A DNA stretch of 64,000 bases from Estrella lausannensis (GTDB taxonomy: Bacteria; Chlamydiota; Chlamydiia; Chlamydiales; Criblamydiaceae), in NCBI RefSeq assembly GCF_900000175.1, contig NZ_CWGJ01000012.1, positions 124,001-188,000 on the forward strand, in the 5' to 3' direction. The position numbers and the translations under genes are program-made. The first letter of the stretch is position 1; each line of letters begins with the position of its first letter. Under the pieces are notes generated by a model that was not told where the DNA came from, did no database searches, and was given only the letters and a program-made list of their open reading frames with translations. Of the stretch, positions 1 through 10,222 are shown one piece after another.

Positions 1-2
1 AT

Positions 3-1595
3 GAAGATGTCGCTCACGAGGAGCATAAAAAGATCGAATCGATGGCCAAAGACCTCTATCACGCCTTCTCTGAAGCAACCTCGTTTTTTGAAGCGGAAAT
101 ACTTTCCATACCAGAGGAGAGATTTCAACAACTTAAAAACTCCCCTCTCCTAACCGATTACCGCTTCTTCCTGGAAAAGCTCTATCGCATGAGAGCCCAT
201 ACACTATCGCCCAAAGAAGAAAAACTGCTCGCGATCGCCGAAAAACCCATGGAGCTGTCACACCGGGCATTTTCATCCCTCACCAACGCAGACTTTCATT
301 TCGGCAAAGTCGAAGATTCCAAGGGCGAGCTGCATGAACTGACACACGGTTCATACCACCTCTATATCAGATCTCAAGACAGAACTTTGCGTATGAACGC
401 ATTCAAGGCAATGCATGGTCATTTTGGCAAGTTCAACAACACCCTATCCGAGTTGATCAAAGGAGCGGTTCAGAAACATGAGTTCACAGCCAAGACCAGA
501 AATTTCCCCTCGTGTCTGGATGCTGCGCTCTACCCGCACAACATCGACACCTCAGTCTATTACTCTTTGATCGAGGCGGTCAACAATCGCTTACCTGACC
601 TGCACCGTTACATTGCACTAAGGGAAAAGATCCTCAATGTCGGCCCCTTGCACCTCTATGACATGTACGTCCCCTTGGTGAAGAGCGTCAACATCAGCTT
701 CAATTATGAAGAGGCGGAGGATCTGGTTATCGACTCAGTCAAACCCTTAGGCGCCTCCTACCAGGATCGGCTTTTGAAAGGGCTGAAAAACGACAGATGG
801 GTAGACCGTTTTGAGAATAAAAACAAAAGGTCGGGCGCATACTCCTCCGGCTGCTATGACAGCCAGCCCTATATCCTGATGAACTACAAGGAGAGCATTC
901 GGGACCTTTTCACCCTGGCGCATGAAGCCGGACACAGCATGCACAGCTACTTGGCCAACTCGCATCAGAAGTACCACGATGCGCCCTATCCGATTTTCCT
1001 GGCAGAGGTAGCCTCGACTTTCAATGAGGAGCTCCTGGCCCACAGCCTCCTCAAAAAACTCTCATCCAAAGAACAGAAGATCTTTCTGCTGAACGAGAAA
1101 ATTGAGGACATCAGGGCAACGCTGTTTAGGCAGACCATGTTTGCCGAGTTTGAACTCATGATTCATGAAAAGGCTGAAAAGGGCATCCCCCTCACCCCGG
1201 GACTGCTCAACTACGAGTACATGGAGCTGAATAAGAAGTATTTTGGAGAGCGCGTTATCTTTGACGATGAGGCCAAGTACGAATGGTCCCGCATCCCCCA
1301 CTTCTACGCCAATTTCTACGTCTATCAGTACGCCACGGGAATTTCAGCCGCCCTGACGCTTGCCGAACGCGTCATGGAAGGGGGCAGAAAAGAGCAGGAA
1401 GAGTACCTCGGTTTCTTGCAAAGCGGCTCCAGCAAGTACCCGTTGGATACACTTTTCCTCGCCGGAGTCGATATGCGGACTAGTGCCCCGATCGAAAAGG
1501 CGATCGACCACTTCACTCACCTCGTTGATGAGATGGAAGCCCTTATCACTCAAGAAAATGCACCGAGAGAAAGGGAGGTTTCCACTAAAAATTAG
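3..1595 (+). CDS. pepF: Oligoendopeptidase F, M3 family (5' end outside window)
   Basis: Cytosolic zinc metallopeptidase that cleaves short oligopeptides. The reading frame is open back to base 3 with no stop, and about 520-530 residues are present against about 600 for PepF, so the start lies upstream of the window; the ATG at 42 is probably internal. The gluzincin zinc motif HEAGH is at residues 294-298 counted from the ATG at 42. The downstream glutamate sits in the FLAEVASTFNEE stretch about 25 residues later, as expected for M3 peptidases. The gene precedes groES-groEL in the same direction with a 120-bp gap, the arrangement known from Chlamydia. Family assignment is secure; PepF rather than another M3 member rests on length and context. 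Confidence 0.93.
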   Translation, partial: EDVAHEEHKKIESMAKDLYHAFSEATSFFEAEILSIPEERFQQLKNSPLLTDYRFFLEKLYRMRAHTLSPKEEKLLAIAEKPMELSHRAFSSLTNADFHFGKVEDSKGELHELTHGSYHLYIRSQDRTLRMNAFKAMHGHFGKFNNTLSELIKGAVQKHEFTAKTRNFPSCLDAALYPHNIDTSVYYSLIEAVNNRLPDLHRYIALREKILNVGPLHLYDMYVPLVKSVNISFNYEEAEDLVIDSVKPLGASYQDRLLKGLKNDRWVDRFENKNKRSGAYSSGCYDSQPYILMNYKESIRDLFTLAHEAGHSMHSYLANSHQKYHDAPYPIFLAEVASTFNEELLAHSLLKKLSSKEQKIFLLNEKIEDIRATLFRQTMFAEFELMIHEKAEKGIPLTPGLLNYEYMELNKKYFGERVIFDDEAKYEWSRIPHFYANFYVYQYATGISAALTLAERVMEGGRKEQEEYLGFLQSGSSKYPLDTLFLAGVDMRTSAPIEKAIDHFTHLVDEMEALITQENAPREREVSTKN

Positions 1596-1624
1596 CAATT
1601 ACAACCCAACTCTGCTAATTTTGA

Positions 1625-1653
1625 TTGCAAAAAAACTATCCCGTGAGTACATT
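1625..1653 (+). promoter_or_regulatory. Putative groESL promoter (sigma-70/sigma-66 type)
   Basis: TTGCAA, a 17-base spacer and TACATT lie 63 bases upstream of the groES start, in the only gap between pepF and groES. No CIRCE palindrome (TTAGCACTC-N9-GAGTGCTAA) can be seen anywhere in this gap. Confidence 0.45.
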
Positions 1654-1715
1654 TTACCTTCAACAACTAACAGCATCAGAGCATCAAAGATCATCCAAAA
1701 AGGAGAAGAATAAAC

Positions 1716-2039
1716 ATGGCACAAGCGCAAACAGCAAAAAAAACCACCACGCGTCTTACTCCTCTCGGCAACAGAGTTCTCGTGAGGAGGCTTGAAGCGG
1801 AAGAAAAACTACCAGGCGGCATCATCCTCCCCGACACAGCAAAGAAAAAGCAGGAAAGGGCAGAAGTCATCGCTGTCGGCACAGGTAAAAAAGACAAGAG
1901 CGGCAACCTGATCCCGGTCGAAGTGAAAGTCGGCGACGTCATCCTGATGGAAAAATATTCCGGACAGGAGATCACTTTAGACGACGAAGAGTACGTAATC
2001 GTCCGCGCGGACGACATCATTGCCGTAATCCAAAAGTAA
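1716..2039 (+). CDS. groES: Co-chaperonin GroES (Cpn10)
   Basis: The 107-residue heptameric lid of the GroEL folding chamber, acting in the cytosol. The protein shows the Cpn10 fold signature near the N-terminus (LTPLGNRVLVRRLEAEEKLP), then the mobile-loop glycines (GGIILPDTA) and the KVGDVILMEKYSG segment. A strong ribosome site, AAAAGGAG, is 8 bases before the ATG. It is 23 bases upstream of groEL and the two are almost certainly co-transcribed. An alanine/lysine/threonine-rich extension of about 12 residues precedes the conserved core. Confidence 0.98.
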   Translation: MAQAQTAKKTTTRLTPLGNRVLVRRLEAEEKLPGGIILPDTAKKKQERAEVIAVGTGKKDKSGNLIPVEVKVGDVILMEKYSGQEITLDDEEYVIVRADDIIAVIQK

Positions 2040-2050
2040 CTGAACGATAA

Positions 2051-3685
<1,635 letters not shown>

Positions 3686-3710
3686 TTAAAAGCGTCTTAA
3701 ATCAGCTTTT

Positions 3711-3745
3711 AAAAAGCCCTCCCGGAAACGGGAGGGCTTTTTTTT
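3711..3745 (+). terminator. Rho-independent terminator of groESL
   Basis: A GC-rich stem (AGCCCTCCCG / CGGGAGGGCT) closes a GAAA tetraloop and is followed by a run of nine T. It lies 26 bases after the groEL stop codon. Confidence 0.95.
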
Positions 3746-4303
3746 GAGTTCGTTATCCGCCCTTAAGCAACCGGCATCAATGGCTCAGCCGATCTGATTA
3801 ACACTCCTTCACTATTCCCCTAGCGTTGCCGCCCCACTATCCAAACTGCGCCAAAGATCCTCTCGTCATTTTCAAACCTACCGAAAGCTCAGCGAACCGA
3901 TATCGGATAAAAGCGATATTGCACAGCCTCGTAAACATTCGCACCCGCTCAATCACCTTTTGTCGATAAGTCGGGGAAAAATGGGTGATAGGCCGACACT
4001 CATGCTGATCCGGACGATTGAATGCGCTTTCAGGGACGAAATAGCATTTTTAACGCCCTATGCCAACGATAGTTGCGATTCTGCTTCGATAGCTCAAGGC
4101 TGAATGATCATAGGTAACCTAATATTAGAAACATGGGGCAACATTCACTCATTTTGCCGCGAGACCTTCGGTTAGCAAAACAAAATTTTCAAGTCACTTT
4201 AGTATAGACGCACCCAATACGTGGATTCTCTCGAAAATTGGTTAAAGCACGTCTGACAAGCTTTTCCTTTAGCAAAAAAAATACATTTTTTTTGCACTAT
4301 GTG
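3746..4303. other. 560-bp spacer with decayed hairpin-repeat fragments
   Basis: I see no convincing gene here. The segment at about 4104-4135, read on the minus strand, closely matches the core of the family A element at 40209-40370 (shared CTAATATTAGGT followed by GATCATTCA). The segment 4181-4206 resembles a family A right end (AAAATTTTC..GTCACTTTAGTATA). The spacer is probably made of eroded repeat copies. Just before the tRNA promoter there is a perfect inverted repeat of eight A and eight T at 4272-4295. Confidence 0.5.
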
Positions 4304-4332
4304 TTGCAAATTAATCGACACACGCTTAAGAT
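4304..4332 (+). promoter_or_regulatory. Promoter of tRNA-Asn
   Basis: TTGCAA, a 17-base spacer and TAAGAT end 12 bases before the first base of the mature tRNA, a good sigma-70-type match at the right distance. An A8/T8 inverted repeat lies directly upstream and may act as an AT-rich upstream element. Confidence 0.6.
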
Positions 4333-4344
4333 TAATTTTCCTTT

Positions 4345-4416
4345 TCCGGAATAGCTCAGCGGTAGAGCAGCGGACTGTTAATCCGTTGGTCGTAGGTTCG
4401 AATCCTACTTCCGGAG
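4345..4416 (+). tRNA. tRNA-Asn (anticodon GTT)
   Basis: A 72-base cloverleaf: acceptor TCCGGAA / TTCCGGA with discriminator G, D stem GCTC/GAGC, anticodon stem GCGGA/TCCGT around the loop CTGTTAA, and T stem GTAGG/CCTAC around TTCGAAT. The anticodon GTT is at 4377-4379. The CCA end is not encoded. A promoter precedes it and a terminator follows 11 bases later, so it is a single-gene unit. Confidence 0.97.
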
Positions 4417-4427
4417 TTGAAAAACAA

Positions 4428-4464
4428 GGCAGTTATGACACCCGTCGTAACTGTCTTTTTTTTT
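4428..4464 (+). terminator. Rho-independent terminator of tRNA-Asn
   Basis: A 12-bp stem (GGCAGTTATGAC with GTCGTAACTGTC, two wobble pairs) closes a 4-base loop and is followed by nine T. It falls between the tRNA and the next gene. An open frame that runs through it from 4417 is therefore not a real N-terminal extension of that gene. Confidence 0.9.
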
Positions 4465-4488
4465 GCATCAATTCAATCAGAGATTTTT

Positions 4489-4944
4489 ATGCCAAAACGT
4501 AAGCCTAAGACTATATGGATCGATGCCGATGCCTGCCCCAAACCCGTCAAGGAGATCATTTACAAGACGAGTGTGCGTTTAAATATAAGCGTGGTGCTGG
4601 TTGCCAACGATTATCAAAACATCCCCACCAGCGATCTTATACGGTTGACTGTGGTGAGCAATGGCTTCGATGCGGCCGATAAGCATATAATTGACAACGT
4701 CGAACCCCACGACATCGTGATCACAGCCGATATTCCGCTGGCCGCAGAGGTTCTCAAAAAAAAAGCTGTCGCCCTTGACCCCAGAGGACAAATTTATCAT
4801 GAAAACACCATTGCCTCCATCCTGTCGGTACGTGATTTTTTAAAAGAGATGCGCGATGCCGGTACGTTAACCGGTGGTCCGGCGGCTTTTGGTCCCAAAG
4901 ATATTAAACAATTTGCCGACTCACTAAACAGGTTAACTTCATAA
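4489..4944 (+). CDS. YaiI/YqxD family protein (DUF188)
   Basis: A 151-residue protein matching the length of the YaiI/YqxD family, a PIN-like fold whose biochemical role is not established. Visible signatures are IWIDADACPKPVK near the N-terminus, the VVSNGFDAADKHI segment, VITADIPLAAEVL, and a C-terminal TGGPAAFGPKDIKQF. I start it at 4489 because the longer frame from 4417 covers the tRNA terminator and lacks family similarity. No strong Shine-Dalgarno precedes this ATG. Confidence 0.93.
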   Translation: MPKRKPKTIWIDADACPKPVKEIIYKTSVRLNISVVLVANDYQNIPTSDLIRLTVVSNGFDAADKHIIDNVEPHDIVITADIPLAAEVLKKKAVALDPRGQIYHENTIASILSVRDFLKEMRDAGTLTGGPAAFGPKDIKQFADSLNRLTS

Positions 4945-5362
4945 ACCCTGGCGATCGAATAACACGCCCTTCATGTCAGTTTGCACTGACAACCTGATCG
5001 ACACACAATCTTTTAAAATAGCAGGCGGGTTTCAAACTCTCAATAGGAAGCCAGCTCCGCCCTGTCAACTTTTTAGAAACTGCCGAAAAACTGAATTCAG
5101 TATCAAAGCACTCCGATTTCAATTTCTGAACACTCTCTAAGTACAACATTTCCGATTAGCGGGCGTCATCCAAAAGTTCGTTGTTTATGGCCTTTATATT
5201 GGAAAAGCAGCATCGAAACCTAAACACATTACAATGAGGGCAATGAATCAACTGAGACGCGCGCCGGAAGACTGTCCACTAACTGCAATGAAAAGGTTTT
5301 GCAAGTGCGGATCCATCTCGCTACGTTTCCAATAAAGGATGGTTCACTCCTGCAATAGCCTA
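4945..5362. other. Spacer with decayed family B repeat
   Basis: No gene is visible. The stretch 5073-5142 looks like an eroded family B element, with arms related to CTGTCCACAAACTGAA at the left and GATTTCAATTT...CTCTCTAAG at the right. A second fragment with GACTGTCCACTAACTG lies near 5268-5285. Confidence 0.4.
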
Positions 5363-7930
5363 TTAAACAGTCTCAGGAGCTTTGCCGGCTTCGGCGAGCC
5401 ACCGGAGGAGAAAGCGCTTTTTTGCCCATTCGACCGCCAGGGCATATAAGATGATCAAAACGAATACAAAGATATTCAACCGCATTGGCAGAGGAGTAAA
5501 ACCCAAATAGGGGGCCAAAAGAGTATAAGGAAGGATAAATGTGAACGCGATCACGGAGAACACCGCAAGCATCAGCCCTCGACTCGGATGGCTCTGATAA
5601 AACGGTCTGAATGTACGGGCTATCAAAACGATGAGGGCCGCCGACACAACCGACTCGACAAACCATCCCGTTCTAAACTCTTCTACCGACGCGTTAAGCC
5701 AAATCAGCATTCCGAACGTGGCATAGTCGAAAAGGGAACTGATCAATCCAAAAGTGATCATAAATTTTCGAATAAATGCGATATCACATTTCAAAGGACT
5801 CTGTACCCGTTCTTCATCAACATGATCCGTAGCGATCATCATTTCAGGCAGATCTTCCATCAGATTAGTCAAAAGGATCTGCTTGGGAAGCAAGGGTAAG
5901 AAATCGATGAAAAGCGACACCCCCGCCATACTGAACATATTCCCGAAATTAGCGCTCGCAGCCATGAAAATATATTTGAGTGTGTTCGCAAACGTCACTC
6001 GGCCGGATTTAACTCCTTTTTGTAACACGGATAAATCCTTTTCAAGCAGAACAATATCCGCCACATCTTTTGCCACATCCGCCCCGGTATCGACAGCGAT
6101 ACTCACATCTGCGGAATGCAAAGCCGTTACATCATTGATCCCATCACCCAGATATCCCACGACATGGCCTGCGTTCTTTAATGCCAGCACAATCTGCTCT
6201 TTTTGGTTCGGCTCAATTTCAGCAAAGATGCACTTTTGTTTAACCTGTCCAACAAGGGCCCTATCGCTCATCTTGAGCATCTCCGTGCCGGTAAGAATGC
6301 TCCCTTCGGGTATTTTGAGCACCCGGGCCAAATGGATTGCTGCCTGCTTACTGTCCCCTGTAATGATCCTTAAGCCTATCCCGAGCTTTCGTAATTCCTC
6401 GATGTTCTCGTACACGTGAGGCTTTGGCGTGTCGGAAAAGATCAAGAATCCGGCAAAGGTCATTCCGCAATCATCTTCGGTGTCTATAGTGCGAAGATCC
6501 TTTTCCAGGCGATAGGAGATCCCGATAATTCTAAAGCCTTTACCGCTGTATTCCTCATACAGCCTTTTAAGCTCATTGGAGCACATAGTGATATCGACTT
6601 CTTTTCCTTCCGCTGTTTCAGCCTTTGTGCATAAGCTTAAAACTTGCTCGAAGGCACCTTTCGTAACTATCCATGACTCAGATCCGTTTTTCAACAGGAT
6701 CGATAAGCGCTTTCGATGGAACGAATAGGGAATTTCATCGAGCTTTATCCATTGGTTGATATCAGGACTTGAAAATTGGAGAATCGCCTTGTCAATCGGA
6801 TTTGAGTATCCGGTTTGAAAGTGGGCGTTAAGATAAGCCAAAAGCGATACCTTCTGACTGCTTGAGCCGGAGAGATCATAGGCTCCATTCAACTTAATAT
6901 CACCACTCGTCAACGTGCCGGTTTTGTCGCAGCATAAAATGTCCATACTGCCCAAATCCTCGATAGAGGACAGTCGTTTGACGATCACCTTGCTTTTGGC
7001 CATTCTCTCGGCGCCTTTAGCAAGGTTGATGGAAATGATTGCCGGTAAAAGCTGCGGGGTAAGCCCGACAGCCAAAGCAAGGGAGAAAAGCAGGGACTCC
7101 ATTAGAGGCCTCTGCTGATAAATGTTTAATGCGAAGATAGAGATTAGGATGACAACAGTTACTTTAAGCAGTAAGAAGCTAAACTGGCGAATCCCCCTCT
7201 CAAACTCAGTCTCGGGAGGTTGTTTTGATAGCCGACCGGAAATTTCACCGAATTCTGTTTCAAGGCCTGTTCGCACAACAAGTACCTTTGCGGTGCCGCT
7301 CACTACATGAGTACCCATGAATAGCGCATTGCTTCTCTTGGAAATCGTGATATCTGCCGCCAAAACCCCAGGACTCTTTTCCGACAAAAACGTCTCGCCC
7401 GTAAGCGCTGCCTCGTCAACGAACAGATCTTTACACTCCAATATATAGCAGTCGCCGGGAATCATATCTCCCGCTCCAAGTTGTATCAGATCTCCCGGCA
7501 CTACATGATCGACAGGAACCTCTCTAACTTCGGAATCTCTGATTACCGTAGTCTTAATTTTGATCATATGGAGAAGCTTCTCCATCGCACCCAAAGCTCG
7601 CTTTTCCTGAAAAAAACTTAGCACGCAGCTTATGGCAATGATAGCTAATATGATCAACGCATCGGAACTATCGTAGAGGATTAGTGATAGGATGACGCAC
7701 GTAAGGAGTATAAAAATCAGAGGATTGTCAAGCTGCTTAAGAAAAAGCCAGAAGTTTCCGGTCCGCGTTTTTTTCTGGATAACATTCTTTCCGAAACGCC
7801 TCAATCTCCTTTGCGCCTCTATATCAGAAAGCCCATCTTTAGGATTTGCCTTTGAAAAAGCGATGACTTGGTCGGGGGAAAACGACCAAAACGCACCCGC
7901 CGATTTACTGTCCAAAGAGCTTCTCATCAT
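5363..7930 (-). CDS. mgtA: Magnesium-translocating P-type ATPase (MgtA/MgtB type)
   Basis: An 855-residue inner-membrane P-type ATPase of the IIIB group that imports Mg2+. Motifs occur in order: actuator TGE at residues 177-179, membrane TPQLLPA at 291-297, phosphorylation motif DKTGT at 335-339 with D335 as the phospho-acceptor, and the hinge GDGIND at 595-600. The N-terminus lacks the long cytosolic extension of E. coli MgtA, which explains the shorter length. Several hydrophobic C-terminal helices follow the P-domain, as in the family. It is divergently oriented from the antiporter gene at 8253, with 320 bp between them. Substrate specificity is inferred from overall family resemblance. 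Confidence 0.92.
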   Translation of the reverse strand: MMRSSLDSKSAGAFWSFSPDQVIAFSKANPKDGLSDIEAQRRLRRFGKNVIQKKTRTGNFWLFLKQLDNPLIFILLTCVILSLILYDSSDALIILAIIAISCVLSFFQEKRALGAMEKLLHMIKIKTTVIRDSEVREVPVDHVVPGDLIQLGAGDMIPGDCYILECKDLFVDEAALTGETFLSEKSPGVLAADITISKRSNALFMGTHVVSGTAKVLVVRTGLETEFGEISGRLSKQPPETEFERGIRQFSFLLLKVTVVILISIFALNIYQQRPLMESLLFSLALAVGLTPQLLPAIISINLAKGAERMAKSKVIVKRLSSIEDLGSMDILCCDKTGTLTSGDIKLNGAYDLSGSSSQKVSLLAYLNAHFQTGYSNPIDKAILQFSSPDINQWIKLDEIPYSFHRKRLSILLKNGSESWIVTKGAFEQVLSLCTKAETAEGKEVDITMCSNELKRLYEEYSGKGFRIIGISYRLEKDLRTIDTEDDCGMTFAGFLIFSDTPKPHVYENIEELRKLGIGLRIITGDSKQAAIHLARVLKIPEGSILTGTEMLKMSDRALVGQVKQKCIFAEIEPNQKEQIVLALKNAGHVVGYLGDGINDVTALHSADVSIAVDTGADVAKDVADIVLLEKDLSVLQKGVKSGRVTFANTLKYIFMAASANFGNMFSMAGVSLFIDFLPLLPKQILLTNLMEDLPEMMIATDHVDEERVQSPLKCDIAFIRKFMITFGLISSLFDYATFGMLIWLNASVEEFRTGWFVESVVSAALIVLIARTFRPFYQSHPSRGLMLAVFSVIAFTFILPYTLLAPYLGFTPLPMRLNIFVFVLIILYALAVEWAKKRFLLRWLAEAGKAPETV

Positions 7931-8252
7931 GGTTGATTAAGCGGGTTTATTAACGAGGCAAACTCTATATGCCGGAAGTGCATCAAATTCCCCCAATTTA
8001 GTGGAAGCTTTGGTGTATATATAATATTTTTTATTTTTTCTTTTTACAATCTTTCTCCTCACGTTGACAAACAGGTCGATTCGGCATCTTTAAAAGTCTG
8101 CACTATGTTGGAGGTAAGTTATTTGCATAACATCTTTCGTACCATTACTCCCTTGTTGCCACTCTGAATATTGGCGTGCGACCAACCGAGGCTCATTAAT
8201 GGAGCCACATCGTCAATATCGCTTGATCTCGACTTGATTAATTTCCAACAAG
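7931..8252. other. Divergent intergenic region mgtA / antiporter
   Basis: No gene is seen. It contains a T-rich tract with TATATATAATATT near 8015-8030 and a perfect TTGACA at 8064-8069 that could be the -35 box of the rightward gene, although no good -10 follows at 17 bases. I see no recognisable Mg2+-sensing leader. Confidence 0.35.
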
Positions 8253-9977
8253 ATGAATAATGATATTTTTAATCTTCTAACACGAAACGGGGCTATGGGA
8301 GACGAACTCAAAGTTATCTGGCTGCTCGCTGTCGGACTAGGTTCGGCATGTCTATTTGGCTACATCGCGCAAAAGGTGAAGCAGTCGCCCACCATCGGAT
8401 ATTTGCTGGCAGGATTCATCATCGGGCCAAACTCTCCGGGCTTTTCTGCAGACTCTTACATCACCGATCAGCTGGCAACTATTGGCGTCACACTGCTTAT
8501 GTTTGCAGTGGGGCTGAATTTTAACTGGAAAGATTTGCTCGCGGTGAAGGAGCTGGCTGTTCCGGGCGCCTTAATACTTTCCTGCATTTCCATCGCTGCC
8601 GGTGTCTTTTGCACCTACTACCTGGGGGGCACGCTACTGGCCGGATTAGTCATTGGCATTGCCATTTGCGTATCGAGTACAGTGGTGATCGTGCGCGTCT
8701 TATCCGATCGGGGGCTTCTCCATACAAAGCAAGGCCATATCGTTGTCGGTTGGACGATTGTTGAGGATTTAATCTCTGTATTCGGGCTGCTGCTGCTGCC
8801 TGCCTTCGCTTCGGCAAGCATGACATCTGCCGGCTCCGACGCCTCAATAATCTCTGCAATTCTTTTGGTGCTGGTGAAGATCGCCGCTCTTTGCGCCATC
8901 GTCTACTTATTCGGAGAGAAACTCATTGAGAAACTTTTAAAGATTGTGGCCCGAACAAGATCGCACGAACTGTTCACACTGGCGATTTTATCCTGCACCT
9001 TCATGATCGCCATTGGTAGCTCCTATCTTTTCGGAGTCTCTTTGGCTCTGGGAGCTTTCATCGCCGGTGTGATTGTTGGCAAGACAGACATGAGTTACCA
9101 GGCAGCAGCAAACGCTTTACCGATGCGGGACACTTTTGCGGTGATATTCTTCCTCTCTGTCGGTATGTTATTTAATCCGGTCGCAGTGATTGATAACTTA
9201 CCGCTGTTCTTCGGCATACTCATCATACTGCTGGGACTGCGCCCCGTCGTTGCATTTATGATCGTTAAAATTGCCAAATACCCTTCTACGGTGGCATTAA
9301 CGGTCGCGTTGGCCATTTCACAGATCGGTGAATATTCATTCATACTAGCTGAAGAAGGGAGCGTGCTGAAGATACTCCCCGACAATGGATATGACATCAT
9401 TGTCGCTTGCGCATTCATTACGATCACACTCAACCCTATTTTGTTTAAATTATTCAACGTGACAGGAGGCAGAGACTCTCGTTACAGCAATGTGCCGGTA
9501 GAACTATCTTTGCAGAAACTGGGCGATAACCCCGAAGGCAAACTATCGTTCCTTCCAAGGGCAATTGTTGTCGGGTTCGGACCGGTAGGTCAAACAGCCG
9601 CCAGAGAGATTTTAAAAAGAGGATACCACGTCACCGTGGTAGACCAGAATATAGATGCCATATCCACTCTTAAAGGTGGGGAAGTAGAAACCATCTATGG
9701 AGATGCGGCTCAGTTTCATATTATGGAAAAAGCTCAGCCTGAAAATGCCCGTCTGCTGGTTATCGCTACGCCGGAATTCTCAGTAACTAAAGCCGTTGTG
9801 CAAACAGTGCAAAGCACAAATCCCCACCTTAAAATCATCGCTAGATCGCGCTACAGGGCAAATTTAGCCGATCTGTCCTTAGGAGATATTCCTATCATTT
9901 GCGACGAAGATGCATCTTCAGAAAAAATGATCTCTATTCTCCATGCCGAATTAGACAAAATGGGAAAACTTTCCTAA
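8253..9977 (+). CDS. CPA2 family cation:proton antiporter with TrkA-N (RCK) domain, KefB/YbaL-like
   Basis: A 574-residue membrane protein. The first about 400 residues form roughly a dozen hydrophobic segments of the Na+/H+ exchanger fold, including the QSPTIGYLLAGFIIGP and SLALGAFIAGV signatures. A cytosolic Rossmann RCK/TrkA-N domain follows, with VGFGPVGQ near residue 438 and an acidic strand end (VTVVDQN), as in NAD(H)-binding RCK domains. The arrangement matches KefB, KefC and YbaL K+ efflux systems. Which cation is moved, and whether glutathione adducts gate it, cannot be read from the sequence. A family B hairpin repeat lies immediately after the stop codon. Confidence 0.9.
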   Translation: MNNDIFNLLTRNGAMGDELKVIWLLAVGLGSACLFGYIAQKVKQSPTIGYLLAGFIIGPNSPGFSADSYITDQLATIGVTLLMFAVGLNFNWKDLLAVKELAVPGALILSCISIAAGVFCTYYLGGTLLAGLVIGIAICVSSTVVIVRVLSDRGLLHTKQGHIVVGWTIVEDLISVFGLLLLPAFASASMTSAGSDASIISAILLVLVKIAALCAIVYLFGEKLIEKLLKIVARTRSHELFTLAILSCTFMIAIGSSYLFGVSLALGAFIAGVIVGKTDMSYQAAANALPMRDTFAVIFFLSVGMLFNPVAVIDNLPLFFGILIILLGLRPVVAFMIVKIAKYPSTVALTVALAISQIGEYSFILAEEGSVLKILPDNGYDIIVACAFITITLNPILFKLFNVTGGRDSRYSNVPVELSLQKLGDNPEGKLSFLPRAIVVGFGPVGQTAAREILKRGYHVTVVDQNIDAISTLKGGEVETIYGDAAQFHIMEKAQPENARLLVIATPEFSVTKAVVQTVQSTNPHLKIIARSRYRANLADLSLGDIPIICDEDASSEKMISILHAELDKMGKLS

Positions 9978-9979
9978 AA

Positions 9980-10044
9980 GAACTGTCCACAAACCAAATT
10001 CAGGACCAAAGCATACTGATTTGAGTTTGTGGACAGTCTCTAAG
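9980..10044. repeat. Family B hairpin repeat
   Basis: Perfect 12-bp terminal inverted repeats, CTGTCCACAAAC at 9983-9994 and GTTTGTGGACAG at 10025-10036, flank a 30-base centre. The right arm continues into TCTCTAAGA, as in other copies. It begins 3 bases after the antiporter stop codon and could act as its transcript end hairpin. Confidence 0.85.
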
Positions 10045-10082
10045 AGCACACATTAAAACTCAAATGCGCATGCTTTACCCTC

Positions 10083-10206
10083 GATAGCGTCTCAAAATTG
10101 ATTTTTCGGCAAACAGCGAGCGCCTCACGATCGAGATACTTTCGGTATATGAGAGCCCGTCATAAATGAGAAACCGTCTGATAATTTTGAGACGTTTCCG
10201 GTATAA
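10083..10206. repeat. Family A hairpin repeat
   Basis: GTCTCAAAATT at 10089-10099 pairs with AATTTTGAGAC at 10183-10193, and the right end continues into TCCGGTAT. The centre holds a second half-end (GAGATACTTTCGGTATAT at about 10134-10151), suggesting a nested or fused copy. It overlaps the spurious upstream part of the next reading frame. Confidence 0.75.
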
Positions 10207-10222
10207 TCGGCGCAAACCGGAT

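Noticed and set aside
4417-4488. Upstream extension of the YaiI-like gene
   Set aside because: It overlaps the tRNA-Asn terminator and encodes no family-like residues; the conserved protein begins at 4489.
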